From Campylobacter canadensis (GTDB taxonomy: Bacteria > Campylobacterota > Campylobacteria > Campylobacterales > Campylobacteraceae): a stretch of 64,000 nucleotides of DNA. The notes under the pieces are model-generated. The model was not told the DNA's origin. It did not search any database and saw nothing but the letters and a program-made list of their open reading frames with translations. Below, piece by piece: positions 25,567 to 34,649 of this stretch (the first letter of the stretch is position 1; each line of letters begins with the position of its first letter). Made by a program: the position numbers and the translations under genes. The stretch spans positions 62,001 to 126,000 of the forward strand of contig NZ_CP035946.1 in assembly GCF_013177655.1 (NCBI RefSeq). Direction: 5' to 3'.

Positions 25567-26718
25567 TCATTGCAAATATTTTAAACTAACGCCTACATAA
25601 TAAGCAGCACATAAGTGTAAAATCTCATCATTATAATCATAATTTGCATCGTGCAAATAAGCAGAATTTCCATTATTTATAAAAGCATAAGCTCCTTTTA
25701 CTTTATCAAGCATAAAAGAAAAATCCTCACTACCCATTAAAGCCAAATGATTTTCATCGCAATTTTCTTCCTTAAATAACTCACAAGCAACGCTAAAGGC
25801 TAGTTTTTGTGCTTCATCATCATTTATTGTTGCTTCTGCTATTAGATTAAATTCTAAAGTAATTTTAACCTTTGAGCTTATCTCAATAGCTTTTGCTATA
25901 TTTTCTAATTGCTCATAAATAATATTTCTATCTTCTTTGCTAAAGGTTCTAATATTTGCTAATAAAAGTGCTTCATCTTGCAAAATATTAAAAGAGCTTT
26001 CATTTCCGCAAAGTGCAGCACCAAAAGTTATTACAGCACTATTTTGTGCGGCTATATTTCTTGAGCAAATCATACTTGCTTGAAGAATAAAATTCGCCAT
26101 CGCTCCCATTACATCACTAGCTTTTTCAGGCGCACTTCCATGCCCGCCAAGTCCTTTTATTGTAATTTTTAAAGAGCTAGCCCCTGCCATCATAGCGCCC
26201 TTTTTAAGTAAAAATAATTTATTATCCTTGCTAGGTAGATTGTGATATCCAAAAATATAATCACAGCTAAATCTATCAAATAAGCCATCATTAATCATAG
26301 CATTAGCACCGCCTCTGCCTTCTTCTGCTGGTTGAAAGATTAAATTAATTGTACCGTTAAAATCACAATCAGCAAGATATTTTGCAGCAAGTAATAGTGA
26401 AGCACTATGCCCATCGTGTCCGCAAGCGTGCATTAAACCTTCGTTTTTGCTTTTATATTCGCATTGATTGTTTTCGTTTATATATAAAGCATCCATATCA
26501 GCTCTAAGACTGATTTTTTTATTAGAAGAACCTTTTTTTAAAACCCCAACAACTCCTGTGTTTGCAATTCCTTCATAAACTTCATAGCCAAATTCTTTTA
26601 GCTTATCGCTTATTATTCTTGCTGTGTTAAATTCACACATTCCAATTTCAGGATTTTTGTGAATTTCGTGTCTTATTTGAATGAATTCATCTTGCATTGC
26701 TTTTAGTTTATTTAGCAT
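25567..26718 (-). CDS. hipO: Hippurate hydrolase-like M20 amidohydrolase, paralogue 2
   Basis: The 383-residue protein has the same length as C. jejuni HipO and shares long stretches with it as I recall that sequence: IRHEIHKNPEIG, GVVGVLKKG, LRADMDALY, MHACGHDGHSASLLLAAKYL, FQPAEEG and GRGG. HipO splits benzoylglycine into benzoate and glycine and is the classic C. jejuni test marker. Substrate identity cannot be settled from sequence because close N-acyl amino acid hydrolases look alike. The start overlaps the end of uvrA by 11 bases and has an AGGAGG site. Confidence 0.75.
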   Translation of the reverse strand: MLNKLKAMQDEFIQIRHEIHKNPEIGMCEFNTARIISDKLKEFGYEVYEGIANTGVVGVLKKGSSNKKISLRADMDALYINENNQCEYKSKNEGLMHACGHDGHSASLLLAAKYLADCDFNGTINLIFQPAEEGRGGANAMINDGLFDRFSCDYIFGYHNLPSKDNKLFLLKKGAMMAGASSLKITIKGLGGHGSAPEKASDVMGAMANFILQASMICSRNIAAQNSAVITFGAALCGNESSFNILQDEALLLANIRTFSKEDRNIIYEQLENIAKAIEISSKVKITLEFNLIAEATINDDEAQKLAFSVACELFKEENCDENHLALMGSEDFSFMLDKVKGAYAFINNGNSAYLHDANYDYNDEILHLCAAYYVGVSLKYLQ

Positions 26719-29518
26719 TTTTTCCTCCTTGTTTCATTGCTTGAAATTCTTCTTTTAAATACTGTGCTGTATAGCTTGTTTTGTAATATTTTTTTGCTAA
26801 TTCTTTAGGGCTTCCTAAAGCAATTATTTTTCCGCCGCCTTCTCCACCATTTGGACCCATATCAATTATATAATCGGCATTTTTTATTAAATCTAAATTA
26901 TGCTCAATAACAAACACGCTATTGCCTAAATCAACTAAATGATGTAAGACTTTTAAAAGTTTTAAAGTATCAGCAAAATGTAAGCCTGTAGTTGGCTCGT
27001 CTAGTAAATAAAGAGTGTTTCCTGTATCGTTTTTGCTTAATTCTTTTGCTATTTTTATCCTTTGTGCTTCTCCACCACTTAGGGTTGTTGCATTTTGTCC
27101 TAAGCTAATATAATCTAAGCCAACATCCATTAAAGTTTGTAATTTTTGCTTAATTTTAGGTATTTTTTCAAAAAATAAATACGCTTGTTCAACACTCATT
27201 GCTAAAACATCAGCTATATTTTTGCCTTTGTAGGTTATTTCTAGGGTTTGATGATTGTATCTTTTACCATTACAAGCATCACAGGTTATTGTAATATCTG
27301 GTAAAAAGTGCATTGATATTTTTAATTCTCCATCTCCATTGCACTTTTCACATCTTCCACCAGCAACATTAAATGAAAATCTTCCGATTTTATAACCACG
27401 AATTTGCGCTTCGTTTGTTTGAGCAAATAGATTTCTAATTTCATCCATTAAGCCTGTGTAGGTTGCAGGATTGCTGCGTGGAGTTTTGCCTATTGGACTT
27501 TGGTCTAAATAAATTACTTTATCTAATTTATCTAAACCCTCATAGTGAATATTATTTAATTTTACTTTTTTAGCGTGGTTTAGATTTAGTTTTGCTATTG
27601 GCAATAGGCTTTGTAGCATTAATGAGCTTTTACCGCTACCACTTACTCCTGTTACACAAACTAGATTTCTAAGTGGAAATTCTACGCTTAAATTCTTTAA
27701 ATTATTAATTGTAATATTGCTAAGTTTTAAAAATTCATCACTTTTTCTTTCTTTATAAATATCTATTTCTTCTTTACGAGTTATGAATTTTGCTGTTGTG
27801 CAATTGCTTTTTAATAATTTTTCATACTCACCTGCAAAAACAACCTCTCCGCCATTTACTCCTGCTTTTGGTCCAATTTCTACAATAAAATCAGCATTTT
27901 CAATGGTTTTTCTATCGTGTTCAACTACAATTAAAGTATTACCCTTGCTTTGTAAATTTTTTAAGGTATTTATTAATTTGCTTGTATCTTTTTCATGCAA
28001 ACCAATGCTTGGCTCATCTAATACATAAAGCACTCCGCTAAGTCCGCTACCAATTTGCGAGGCAATGCGAATTCTTTGAGCTTCTCCACCGCTTATTGTT
28101 CTTGCATCTCTTCCAAGACTTAAATAGCCTAAGCCAACATCATTTAAAAAATATAATCTTTCACTGATTTCTTTAATTATTGGCAATGATATTTCATAAT
28201 CTTGTTTGCTTAAATATTTATAATTTTTCAAATCAAAAAACTTACAAATTTGCTCAATAGGAGTGCTAATTACTTGAGCTAGAGTTTTATTATTTACATA
28301 AACGCTTAAACTTTGCTCGTTTAATCTAAAACCTTTGCAGCTTGAGCAGGTTTTTTCTGTTATGTAATCGCTAAAATCTTTATCATCTTTTAAAATTTCA
28401 TAGCTTAATTTTATTGCTCCTTCAAAGGTTTTTTTTATTTTATTTTTTTGCCAAATCATTTCAAATTGATTTGCACTGCCGTATAAAATTAATTTTTGTT
28501 CATAATCTTGTAATTCGTTAAATGCTGTACTTGTGCTTATTTTTTCTTTTTCGCAAAAGGCTAAAAGTAATTTATGATAAAAGCTTTTATTATAACCACT
28601 CATTGTTCTTATAGCGCCTTCTTCAATGCTTTTGTCATAATTTATTATTTTTTCATTATCTAAACTAAGTTTTATTCCTAAGCCATCGCAGTTTAAACAA
28701 GCACCCTTTGGACTATTAAACGAAAAAGAAAGTGGCTCTAATAAATTAAAAGAAATTTTACATTTAAAACAAGCGTTATGTAAAGAATAATGTATGTTTT
28801 TTTTACTATCTAATAATTCTAATTCTAATTCTCCAAAACTTATATTTAAAGCCTTTTCTACGCTTTGAGCTAATCTTGATGAATTTTCTTTATTTATTCT
28901 TAGCCTATCTATTACTAATTTTATTGTATGTTTTTTTGTTTTTGCTAAATCTATTGGCTCGTCTAATCTTGCTAAAGTACCATTTATTTGTGCGTGAATA
29001 AAACCATCGTTTTTGTATTTTTCTAATAAGTCTTTAAAACTTCCTTTTTTTTCTTTTACTAAAGGGGCTAAAATCATTGCTTTTTCTTCGTGTTTTGATA
29101 TTTCATTAATAATATCTTGTGTGGTCATTTTATTGATTTTTTCACCACATTTATAACAATGTTGAACACCGATTTTAGAATATAATAATCTTAAATAATC
29201 ATATATTTCAGTAATTGTTCCAACGGTTGAGCGTGGGTTTTTAGAAGTGCTTTTTTGATCAATCGCAATAGCTGGTGTTAGACCTTGGATTTTTTCTACA
29301 TTTGGTTTATTGAATTTATCTAAAAATTGTCTTGCATAAGCGCTTAGACTTTCTATATATCTTCTTTGCCCTTCTGCATAAAGAGTATCAAAAGCTAGAG
29401 TACTTTTGCCGCTGCCGCTTAAGCCTGTAAAGACAATAAGTTTATTTTTTGGTAAGCTTAGATTAATGTTTTTTAAATTATTTTCTGCTGCTTTTGTTAT
29501 TATAATTTCATCGTTCAT
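26708..29518 (-). CDS. uvrA: Excinuclease ABC subunit A
   Basis: The 936-residue DNA damage sensor has two ABC ATPase modules: Walker A GLSGSGKSTLAFD near residue 33 and GVSGSGKSSLMLQ in the second half, and two signature loops (SGGEAQRIRIA and SGGEAQRIKIA). Zinc fingers are visible as CYKCGEK, CSSCKGF and the CEKCNGDG/CDACNG pair. It loads UvrB on damaged DNA in nucleotide excision repair. Its ATG shares a base with the stop of the upstream TauE-type gene. uvrB is elsewhere in the window (46991). Confidence 0.97.
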   Translation of the reverse strand: MNDEIIITKAAENNLKNINLSLPKNKLIVFTGLSGSGKSTLAFDTLYAEGQRRYIESLSAYARQFLDKFNKPNVEKIQGLTPAIAIDQKSTSKNPRSTVGTITEIYDYLRLLYSKIGVQHCYKCGEKINKMTTQDIINEISKHEEKAMILAPLVKEKKGSFKDLLEKYKNDGFIHAQINGTLARLDEPIDLAKTKKHTIKLVIDRLRINKENSSRLAQSVEKALNISFGELELELLDSKKNIHYSLHNACFKCKISFNLLEPLSFSFNSPKGACLNCDGLGIKLSLDNEKIINYDKSIEEGAIRTMSGYNKSFYHKLLLAFCEKEKISTSTAFNELQDYEQKLILYGSANQFEMIWQKNKIKKTFEGAIKLSYEILKDDKDFSDYITEKTCSSCKGFRLNEQSLSVYVNNKTLAQVISTPIEQICKFFDLKNYKYLSKQDYEISLPIIKEISERLYFLNDVGLGYLSLGRDARTISGGEAQRIRIASQIGSGLSGVLYVLDEPSIGLHEKDTSKLINTLKNLQSKGNTLIVVEHDRKTIENADFIVEIGPKAGVNGGEVVFAGEYEKLLKSNCTTAKFITRKEEIDIYKERKSDEFLKLSNITINNLKNLSVEFPLRNLVCVTGVSGSGKSSLMLQSLLPIAKLNLNHAKKVKLNNIHYEGLDKLDKVIYLDQSPIGKTPRSNPATYTGLMDEIRNLFAQTNEAQIRGYKIGRFSFNVAGGRCEKCNGDGELKISMHFLPDITITCDACNGKRYNHQTLEITYKGKNIADVLAMSVEQAYLFFEKIPKIKQKLQTLMDVGLDYISLGQNATTLSGGEAQRIKIAKELSKNDTGNTLYLLDEPTTGLHFADTLKLLKVLHHLVDLGNSVFVIEHNLDLIKNADYIIDMGPNGGEGGGKIIALGSPKELAKKYYKTSYTAQYLKEEFQAMKQGGKNAK

Positions 29519-30294
29519 TAAAAAACTCCGTGCTGTTTTATAACTTTAATTAATGCAAGTGAAAACATTATTAAATAAAAGCAAATCATAAGTTTTTTTT
29601 GTAAAGAATTAGTAGTTTTTAAAAAACAATAATTTCCTATTTTTACACCAAACAAAGAAGCAAAGCCAATAATAGCTCCAGCAGTATAATCAATATAACC
29701 GCTATAAGACATTGAAATAAAAGCCGATGTAGCACTAAAAGCCACAAATAAACCACTAATTGCAGCTGCTTTTTTTAATTCAAAGTTACAAAAAGCAATT
29801 AAAGCAGGGGTTAAAAGCATAGCTCCACCAATTCCAGCGCTAGTTGCAATAGCTCCTACAAGAAGTCCTAAAATAAAATGTAAGAATTTATTATTGTTTT
29901 CTGCTTTATTTGAATTAGTAGGACTAAAATAAAATTTAATAATAGCCCAAGTAAGCATTATTAAAACTAAGTAAGAAATTGCAATATCATTTGCTATTTT
30001 CATTACATAACCAATGCTAAAACCACCTATTAATCCACCCAAACAAGGAAAAATACCTTGTTTTATATTTAGTTTTTTATTTTTATAATTTAAGTAAGAA
30101 TTATAAAAAGCTGAAAAAACCATTTGCATAACAGAAATTCCAACAGCTACCTTAGATGAATAAGGCAAAAGAGTGCTAACAACAGGTACAACCGCAGTTC
30201 CGCCACCTATTGCAAATAAACCAGAAATAAAACCAACAAAAATTCCATCAACAGCAAGTACGGTTAAAGTGTATAAATCATAATTTTCTAACAT
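29518..30294 (-). CDS. TauE/SafE-family membrane permease
   Basis: The 258-residue protein has about eight membrane segments and the duplicated TauE/SafE motifs: GLFAIGGGTAVVPVV in the first half and GAIATSAGIGGAMLLTPAL in the second. The family exports sulfite, sulfoacetate or related organosulfur anions, or takes up C4/C2 sulfonates; the substrate here is not readable. The stop overlaps the uvrA start by one base, so uvrA may be translated from the same message. It is divergent from the cheX-fliN operon. Confidence 0.82.
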   Translation of the reverse strand: MLENYDLYTLTVLAVDGIFVGFISGLFAIGGGTAVVPVVSTLLPYSSKVAVGISVMQMVFSAFYNSYLNYKNKKLNIKQGIFPCLGGLIGGFSIGYVMKIANDIAISYLVLIMLTWAIIKFYFSPTNSNKAENNNKFLHFILGLLVGAIATSAGIGGAMLLTPALIAFCNFELKKAAAISGLFVAFSATSAFISMSYSGYIDYTAGAIIGFASLFGVKIGNYCFLKTTNSLQKKLMICFYLIMFSLALIKVIKQHGVF

Positions 30295-30345
30295 AATTAA
30301 ACTCCTTTTTTAATATTAATTAACCTTAGCTTAAATAAAACTTTT

Positions 30346-30351
30346 TATAAT
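30346..30351 (+). promoter_or_regulatory. Candidate -10 box of the cheX-fliN operon
   Basis: TATAAT lies 46 bases before the GTG start at 30398 in the divergent intergenic region, with a T run just upstream as is usual for Campylobacter sigma70 promoters. Confidence 0.45.
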
Positions 30352-30397
30352 CGTAAGAATTTTCAAATTTTTTAAGTATTAATAAAAAGGATAGCTA

Positions 30398-30823
30398 GTG
30401 TTAGATACTATTGATTACTCGGTTAAGCATTTTTTTAAACACATTTTAAGGTCTAAATTAGAAATAACTGATAAGTTAGATGATGCAGTTTATTATGGTT
30501 CTAGTATTTGTTTAAGTGATAATGTTAAAGATTTAGAGTGTTATTTAATCTTTAAGCAAGATAGTTTAAAGCAATTAGCTACTAGATTGCTAGGCGATGA
30601 AAAAATGGATGAAGATGATTATTGTGATTTATGCAAGGAAGTTGCAAATCAAATCATAGGATATGCAAAAAGATTGTTAGCTGATGCTTATGATGATTAT
30701 TCAATAAGCGTTCCTGAATATTTAGGAAGGGTTAAAGACTTTAAGCTAGGCTTTAATTACGAATTTTTTTATAAACTAGATGAACATACTTTTTGTGTGG
30801 GCATAGTAGAAAAGAAAAAATAA
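30398..30823 (+). CDS. CheX-like phosphatase-family protein
   Basis: The 141-residue protein starts with GTG after an AAAGGA site. The segment CKEVANQIIGYAK carries the E-x-x-N signature of CheC/CheX/FliY phosphatases, which dephosphorylate CheY. A similar small protein sits in front of fliN in C. jejuni. Its stop is directly abutted by the fliN ATG, so it is co-translated and probably works at the flagellar switch. Only one ExxN motif is visible, as in CheX rather than CheC. Confidence 0.68.
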   Translation: MLDTIDYSVKHFFKHILRSKLEITDKLDDAVYYGSSICLSDNVKDLECYLIFKQDSLKQLATRLLGDEKMDEDDYCDLCKEVANQIIGYAKRLLADAYDDYSISVPEYLGRVKDFKLGFNYEFFYKLDEHTFCVGIVEKKK

Positions 30824-31108
30824 ATGCCAACTAGCCTTAACGCAACTTACAATGAATTGCTTGATGTGAGCGTTGATTTTGTCAGCGAATTAGGCACAAC
30901 GCAGCTTAGCGTTAAGGAATTTTTAGATTTAGATGTAGGTTCTGTAATTGACCTTGAAAAACCAGCAGGCGAAAGCGTTGAATTATATGTAAATAATAGG
31001 ATTTTTGGTAAGGGCGAAGTTATGGTTTATGAAAGAAATTTAGCTATTCGTATAAATGAAATTTTAAGCTCAAAATCAGTAATCCAATATTTTAAAAAAG
31101 AGTTGTAG
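30824..31108 (+). CDS. fliN: Flagellar motor switch protein FliN
   Basis: The 94-residue protein consists of the SpoA/FliN C-terminal domain: LLDVSVDFVSELGTTQLSVKEFLDLDVGSVIDL, then LYVNNRIFGKGEVMVYERNLAIRI. FliN forms the lower ring of the flagellar C-ring, binds CheY-P and helps dock export substrates. It is shorter than enterobacterial FliN because it lacks the N-terminal extension. It immediately follows the CheX-like gene and is immediately followed by the FliO-like gene with no gap. Confidence 0.93.
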   Translation: MPTSLNATYNELLDVSVDFVSELGTTQLSVKEFLDLDVGSVIDLEKPAGESVELYVNNRIFGKGEVMVYERNLAIRINEILSSKSVIQYFKKEL

Positions 31109-31933
31109 ATGAGAATAGTATTATTTTTATTATTAGCAAGTTGTGTTTATGCTAGTAATCTTATAAATTACAATATTTACAAAAGAGATAATTATGTAGA
31201 TATTATGCTTAGTTTTGACTCTCCTTATGAAAATAGTGAGCAGATGAGAATTTTAAATTCAAGTGATGCAACTGAAGTTGTTTTAAATGATTTAAAAATA
31301 GCAGATAAAAGCTCAATAAATATTAATTTACCTTATGTAAAAGATATTTTATTTTATCAAAAAGATACAAATACAATTATAAATATCACAGGAGATGAAA
31401 AAATTAGCATTCAACCTGCAATTACTAAGGATAGATTTGGTTTAAGGGTTAGAATTTTACCTTTAAAAAATAATGCAAATATACAAAATAATCAAATTGT
31501 ATATGCCGATGATATTCAGGATTTTTCTTATTTAAGATATTTTATTGTTTTATGTGTATTATTGGTAGCCTTAATAGTATTAACATTATTAAAAAGAAAA
31601 CTTGCTAAAAATAAGCATATTAGTGTTGATAAAGAGTTTAAAATAGAAGATATAAGTTCAAAAGCCTCAAGCTTTTTAAGCTTAAATAAAACTCATTGTG
31701 AAATTTTATGTATAAAAAGATTAGACGCTTATAATACCTTTGTTGTTTTAACTTGTGAAAAGAAAAAGTATCATTTAATTATTGGCAATACAAATATTTT
31801 ATTAAGCTCATCAGCTGCAATAGAAGAACAACAAGATTATGAAAAGTATTTTAATGAAAATAAGCAAAAACTAGAAAGTATGTTGCAAAAAAATGCTTTT
31901 AATGAATATAAGCAAAAAGTTGGAAAAATTTAA
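31109..31933 (+). CDS. fliO: FliO-like flagellar export membrane protein
   Basis: The 274-residue protein has an N-terminal signal sequence (LFLLLASCVYA), a periplasmic region of about 120 residues, one membrane segment near 147-166 (FIVLCVLLVALIVLTLL) and a basic cytoplasmic tail. This matches the divergent FliO type of Campylobacterota, which lies directly after fliN and assists assembly of the FliPQR export gate. FliO is poorly conserved, so the call depends on topology and position. It abuts fliN without a gap. Confidence 0.6.
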   Translation: MRIVLFLLLASCVYASNLINYNIYKRDNYVDIMLSFDSPYENSEQMRILNSSDATEVVLNDLKIADKSSININLPYVKDILFYQKDTNTIINITGDEKISIQPAITKDRFGLRVRILPLKNNANIQNNQIVYADDIQDFSYLRYFIVLCVLLVALIVLTLLKRKLAKNKHISVDKEFKIEDISSKASSFLSLNKTHCEILCIKRLDAYNTFVVLTCEKKKYHLIIGNTNILLSSSAAIEEQQDYEKYFNENKQKLESMLQKNAFNEYKQKVGKI

Positions 31934-31946
31934 TTAAAGGAATAGT

Positions 31947-33314
31947 ATGAATAAATATAAAAAACAAAAATTTACAGCATTTTTCATCTTTATAGTTGTA
32001 TTGGTATTGTTTTTGTTTGTATTTTTTTCAAATTCTTTTGAGAGAGAAAAACCAGTAGTAAATATTGCAGATACAATTTATTGGAATACGCTAGGTAAAA
32101 TTGATTTACAAATAGAAGACAATGTTGCTATTAAAAATATAAAAGTTGAATTTAGTAAAAATGATGAAAAAGAAAAAAATACTTTAATAAATCAAAGCGT
32201 AAATACAAAAAGTGCTAATTTAAATTTAGAACTTGCAAAGCCAAAATTTAATGAAAAAATAGAAAAATATGTTTTATATATTAGCGTAAGAGATGCTAGT
32301 TTGTGGAATTGGTTTATGGGTAATGAAAGCAAAAAAGTTGTAAATGTTATTATTGATAACAAACGCCCAACTGTTAATGTGCTAGCGAATTCATACAGTA
32401 TTACTCAAGGTGGTGCTGCTAGTGTTGTTTTTTATGCGCAAGATGATAATTTAGAAGATTTGTACATACAAGCAAATAATCATACTTTTAAGGTTTTTCC
32501 ATTTTATAAGGAAAATTATTATATTGCTTTAATTGCTTGGGATTTAAAAGATGATGATTATGAAGCAAAAATCATAGCAAGCGATAAAGCAGGAAATATT
32601 ACAAAAGAACATATAAGATTGTATTTACAAAATAGAAAGTACAGGGTTTCTAATATTAAATTAAACGGTAATTTTATTGATGGAAAAATTGCTGATTTAT
32701 TTAATATGTACTCAAGTCAGAATTCAGAAAGCAAAGAAGAAATCTTTGATTTTGTTAATTCAACTTTAAGACTTGATAATGAAAAAATAATTCACAAAAT
32801 TACAAGCAATTTAGATTTGCAAATGATAAGCGATTTTAGCCTAAAACCTTTTGCTCCATTAAGAAATGGTAAAAAAGTAGCTGATTTTGGCGACCATAGA
32901 TTTTATAGTTTTAATTCAAAAGATATATCGCAAAGTTATCATTTAGGGCTTGATTTAGCAAGTACAAAGATGGCACCTATTAACTTAAGCAATAGTGGCA
33001 AAGTAGTTTTTGCTGAAGAAAATGGAATTTATGGTTTAAATTTAATTATTGACCACGGTTTAGGCTTATTTTCTTTATACGGTCATTGCTCTAAAAAAAA
33101 TGTTGAACTTGGCGATATAGTATCAGCAAATCAAAGTATTGCTAACACAGGTACTTCAGGACTTGCTTTAGGAGACCATTTGCATTTTGGAATGTTAGTA
33201 CAAGGTATTGAAGTAAGACCAGAAGAATGGATGGATGCAAAATGGATGCGTGATAATGTGTTTAACATTATTAAGAGTGCAAAAGATATAATTAACGGTA
33301 AAAAAAGTAAATAG
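31947..33314 (+). CDS. M23 family metallopeptidase, cell-wall endopeptidase
   Basis: The 455-residue protein has an N-terminal membrane anchor (about 12-30), a long periplasmic linker with beta-rich segments and a C-terminal LytM/M23 domain. Zinc-binding motifs are HLGLDLAS and HLHFG, with the intervening IDHGLGLFSLYGHCS. It would cleave peptidoglycan cross-links, and its relatives in Helicobacter and Campylobacter shape cells. It is followed 10 bases later by lpxC, the same order as in C. jejuni. The specific role, such as helical shape or division, cannot be chosen from sequence. Confidence 0.88.
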   Translation: MNKYKKQKFTAFFIFIVVLVLFLFVFFSNSFEREKPVVNIADTIYWNTLGKIDLQIEDNVAIKNIKVEFSKNDEKEKNTLINQSVNTKSANLNLELAKPKFNEKIEKYVLYISVRDASLWNWFMGNESKKVVNVIIDNKRPTVNVLANSYSITQGGAASVVFYAQDDNLEDLYIQANNHTFKVFPFYKENYYIALIAWDLKDDDYEAKIIASDKAGNITKEHIRLYLQNRKYRVSNIKLNGNFIDGKIADLFNMYSSQNSESKEEIFDFVNSTLRLDNEKIIHKITSNLDLQMISDFSLKPFAPLRNGKKVADFGDHRFYSFNSKDISQSYHLGLDLASTKMAPINLSNSGKVVFAEENGIYGLNLIIDHGLGLFSLYGHCSKKNVELGDIVSANQSIANTGTSGLALGDHLHFGMLVQGIEVRPEEWMDAKWMRDNVFNIIKSAKDIINGKKSK

Positions 33315-33324
33315 GTAATAAAAA

Positions 33325-34206
33325 ATGTTTCAAACAACGATATTAAATGAAGTAAAAAATATAGGAATTGGCTTACACAAAGGAAGTGCTATTAATATTA
33401 CGCTTAGCCCACTTGATGCTAATAGCGGGGTCGTGTTTTACAGAAGTGATTTGAATAAATATTATAAAGCAAATTATGAAAATGTAATTAACACTCAAAT
33501 GGCTACAGTAATTGGAGATAAAGATGGTTTTATATCAACCATAGAGCATTTAATGAGTGCATTACACGCTTATGGGATTGATAATATTTTAATTAGTATT
33601 GATGCTAATGAAGTACCTGTTTTTGATGGTTCTTCACTAGCGTTTTGTGATATGCTAGAAAGAGCGCAAATTACTAAGCTTTCAGCAAGAAAACAAGTTT
33701 ATGTACTTAAAAAGGAAGTAAAAGTAGAAGAAAACGCAAAATTCGCACTTTTATCTGCTACAAATGAACCTAGCTATGATTTCACAATTAATTTTAATCA
33801 TAAATTAATTGCTAAACAAGATTATAAATTTACATTCAATAAGGTAAATTTTATAAAAGAAATAGCAAGTGCAAGAACTTTTGGATTTTTAAAAGATGTA
33901 CAAGCCCTTAAATCAAAAGGTTTAGCTTTAGGTGGCTCTTTAGAAAATGCTATTGTTTTAGATGATGATAAAATTCTAAACCCTGAAGGTTTGAGATTTG
34001 AAAATGAGTTTGTTCGTCATAAAATTTTAGATGCTATTGGGGATTTATATATGCTAGGAAAACCAGTATTTGCTAATTATAAAGCTTATGCTAGTAGCCA
34101 TGATTTAAATCATAAGCTTACATTAAAAATGTTAGAAAATCCAAGCTCGTACGAGCTAGTAACACTTGATAGTAATTCTAAAGAATTATTAAAGGCTTTA
34201 TCATAA
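33325..34206 (+). CDS. lpxC: UDP-3-O-acyl-N-acetylglucosamine deacetylase
   Basis: The 293-residue zinc enzyme catalyses the committed step of lipid A synthesis. Motifs include TILNEVKNIGIGLHKG, the zinc ligand region STIEHLMSALHAYGIDN, and PVFDGSS, with a later FVRHKILDAIGDLY carrying His and Asp ligands. The length is typical. It lies between an M23 peptidase and a TsaB-like gene. Position and motifs together make the call firm. Confidence 0.96.
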   Translation: MFQTTILNEVKNIGIGLHKGSAINITLSPLDANSGVVFYRSDLNKYYKANYENVINTQMATVIGDKDGFISTIEHLMSALHAYGIDNILISIDANEVPVFDGSSLAFCDMLERAQITKLSARKQVYVLKKEVKVEENAKFALLSATNEPSYDFTINFNHKLIAKQDYKFTFNKVNFIKEIASARTFGFLKDVQALKSKGLALGGSLENAIVLDDDKILNPEGLRFENEFVRHKILDAIGDLYMLGKPVFANYKAYASSHDLNHKLTLKMLENPSSYELVTLDSNSKELLKALS

Positions 34207-34217
34207 AAGTAGTTTTT

Positions 34218-34649
34218 TTGCCTATGGCAGTGCCTGCAAAAATTGGCATTTATGATAAGGATTTAAAACTAGTTAAAAGTTATGAATTAAATAATTATGT
34301 TAGCGTAGAATTAAGCTTGGTAGTTGATGAGATTTTAAAAGAATTTAAAATAGATGAGCTAATTTACGCTAACGGACCAGGCTCATTTATGAGTTTAAAA
34401 ATCGCTTATGTTTTTTTTAGCACTCTTTCTTTAGTTTTAAATATTCCTTTAAAAGCTACAAGCGCTTTTGCTTTTAGCGAACAAAAATTAATTAAAGCAA
34501 ATAATAATTTTTGTTTTGCTTTGGATGAAGATGAAAAAATTATTTTAAAAGCAGTTAGTGATTATAAGTGTGATTTACAATTACCAGTAAAATTACAAAT
34601 AAATTATGAAAGTGATAATTTACCAAATTATTTTATTCCGGCGGTTTAG
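34218..34649 (+). CDS. tsaB: TsaB-like protein (tRNA t6A partner), short form
   Basis: The 143-residue protein resembles the N-terminal actin-like lobe of TsaB: GIYDKDLKLVKSYELN, then IDELIYANGPGSFMSLKIAYVF, matching the GPGSFTGLR signature. TsaB pairs with TsaD and TsaE to make threonylcarbamoyl-adenosine on tRNA. The usual second lobe is missing, as in other Campylobacter members. The TTG at 34218 cuts off the first beta strand; the strand IKVVFLPMAVPAKIG extends to an ATA at 34203, which overlaps the lpxC stop, so the true start may be unusual. It abuts thrB directly. Confidence 0.7.
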   Translation: MPMAVPAKIGIYDKDLKLVKSYELNNYVSVELSLVVDEILKEFKIDELIYANGPGSFMSLKIAYVFFSTLSLVLNIPLKATSAFAFSEQKLIKANNNFCFALDEDEKIILKAVSDYKCDLQLPVKLQINYESDNLPNYFIPAV

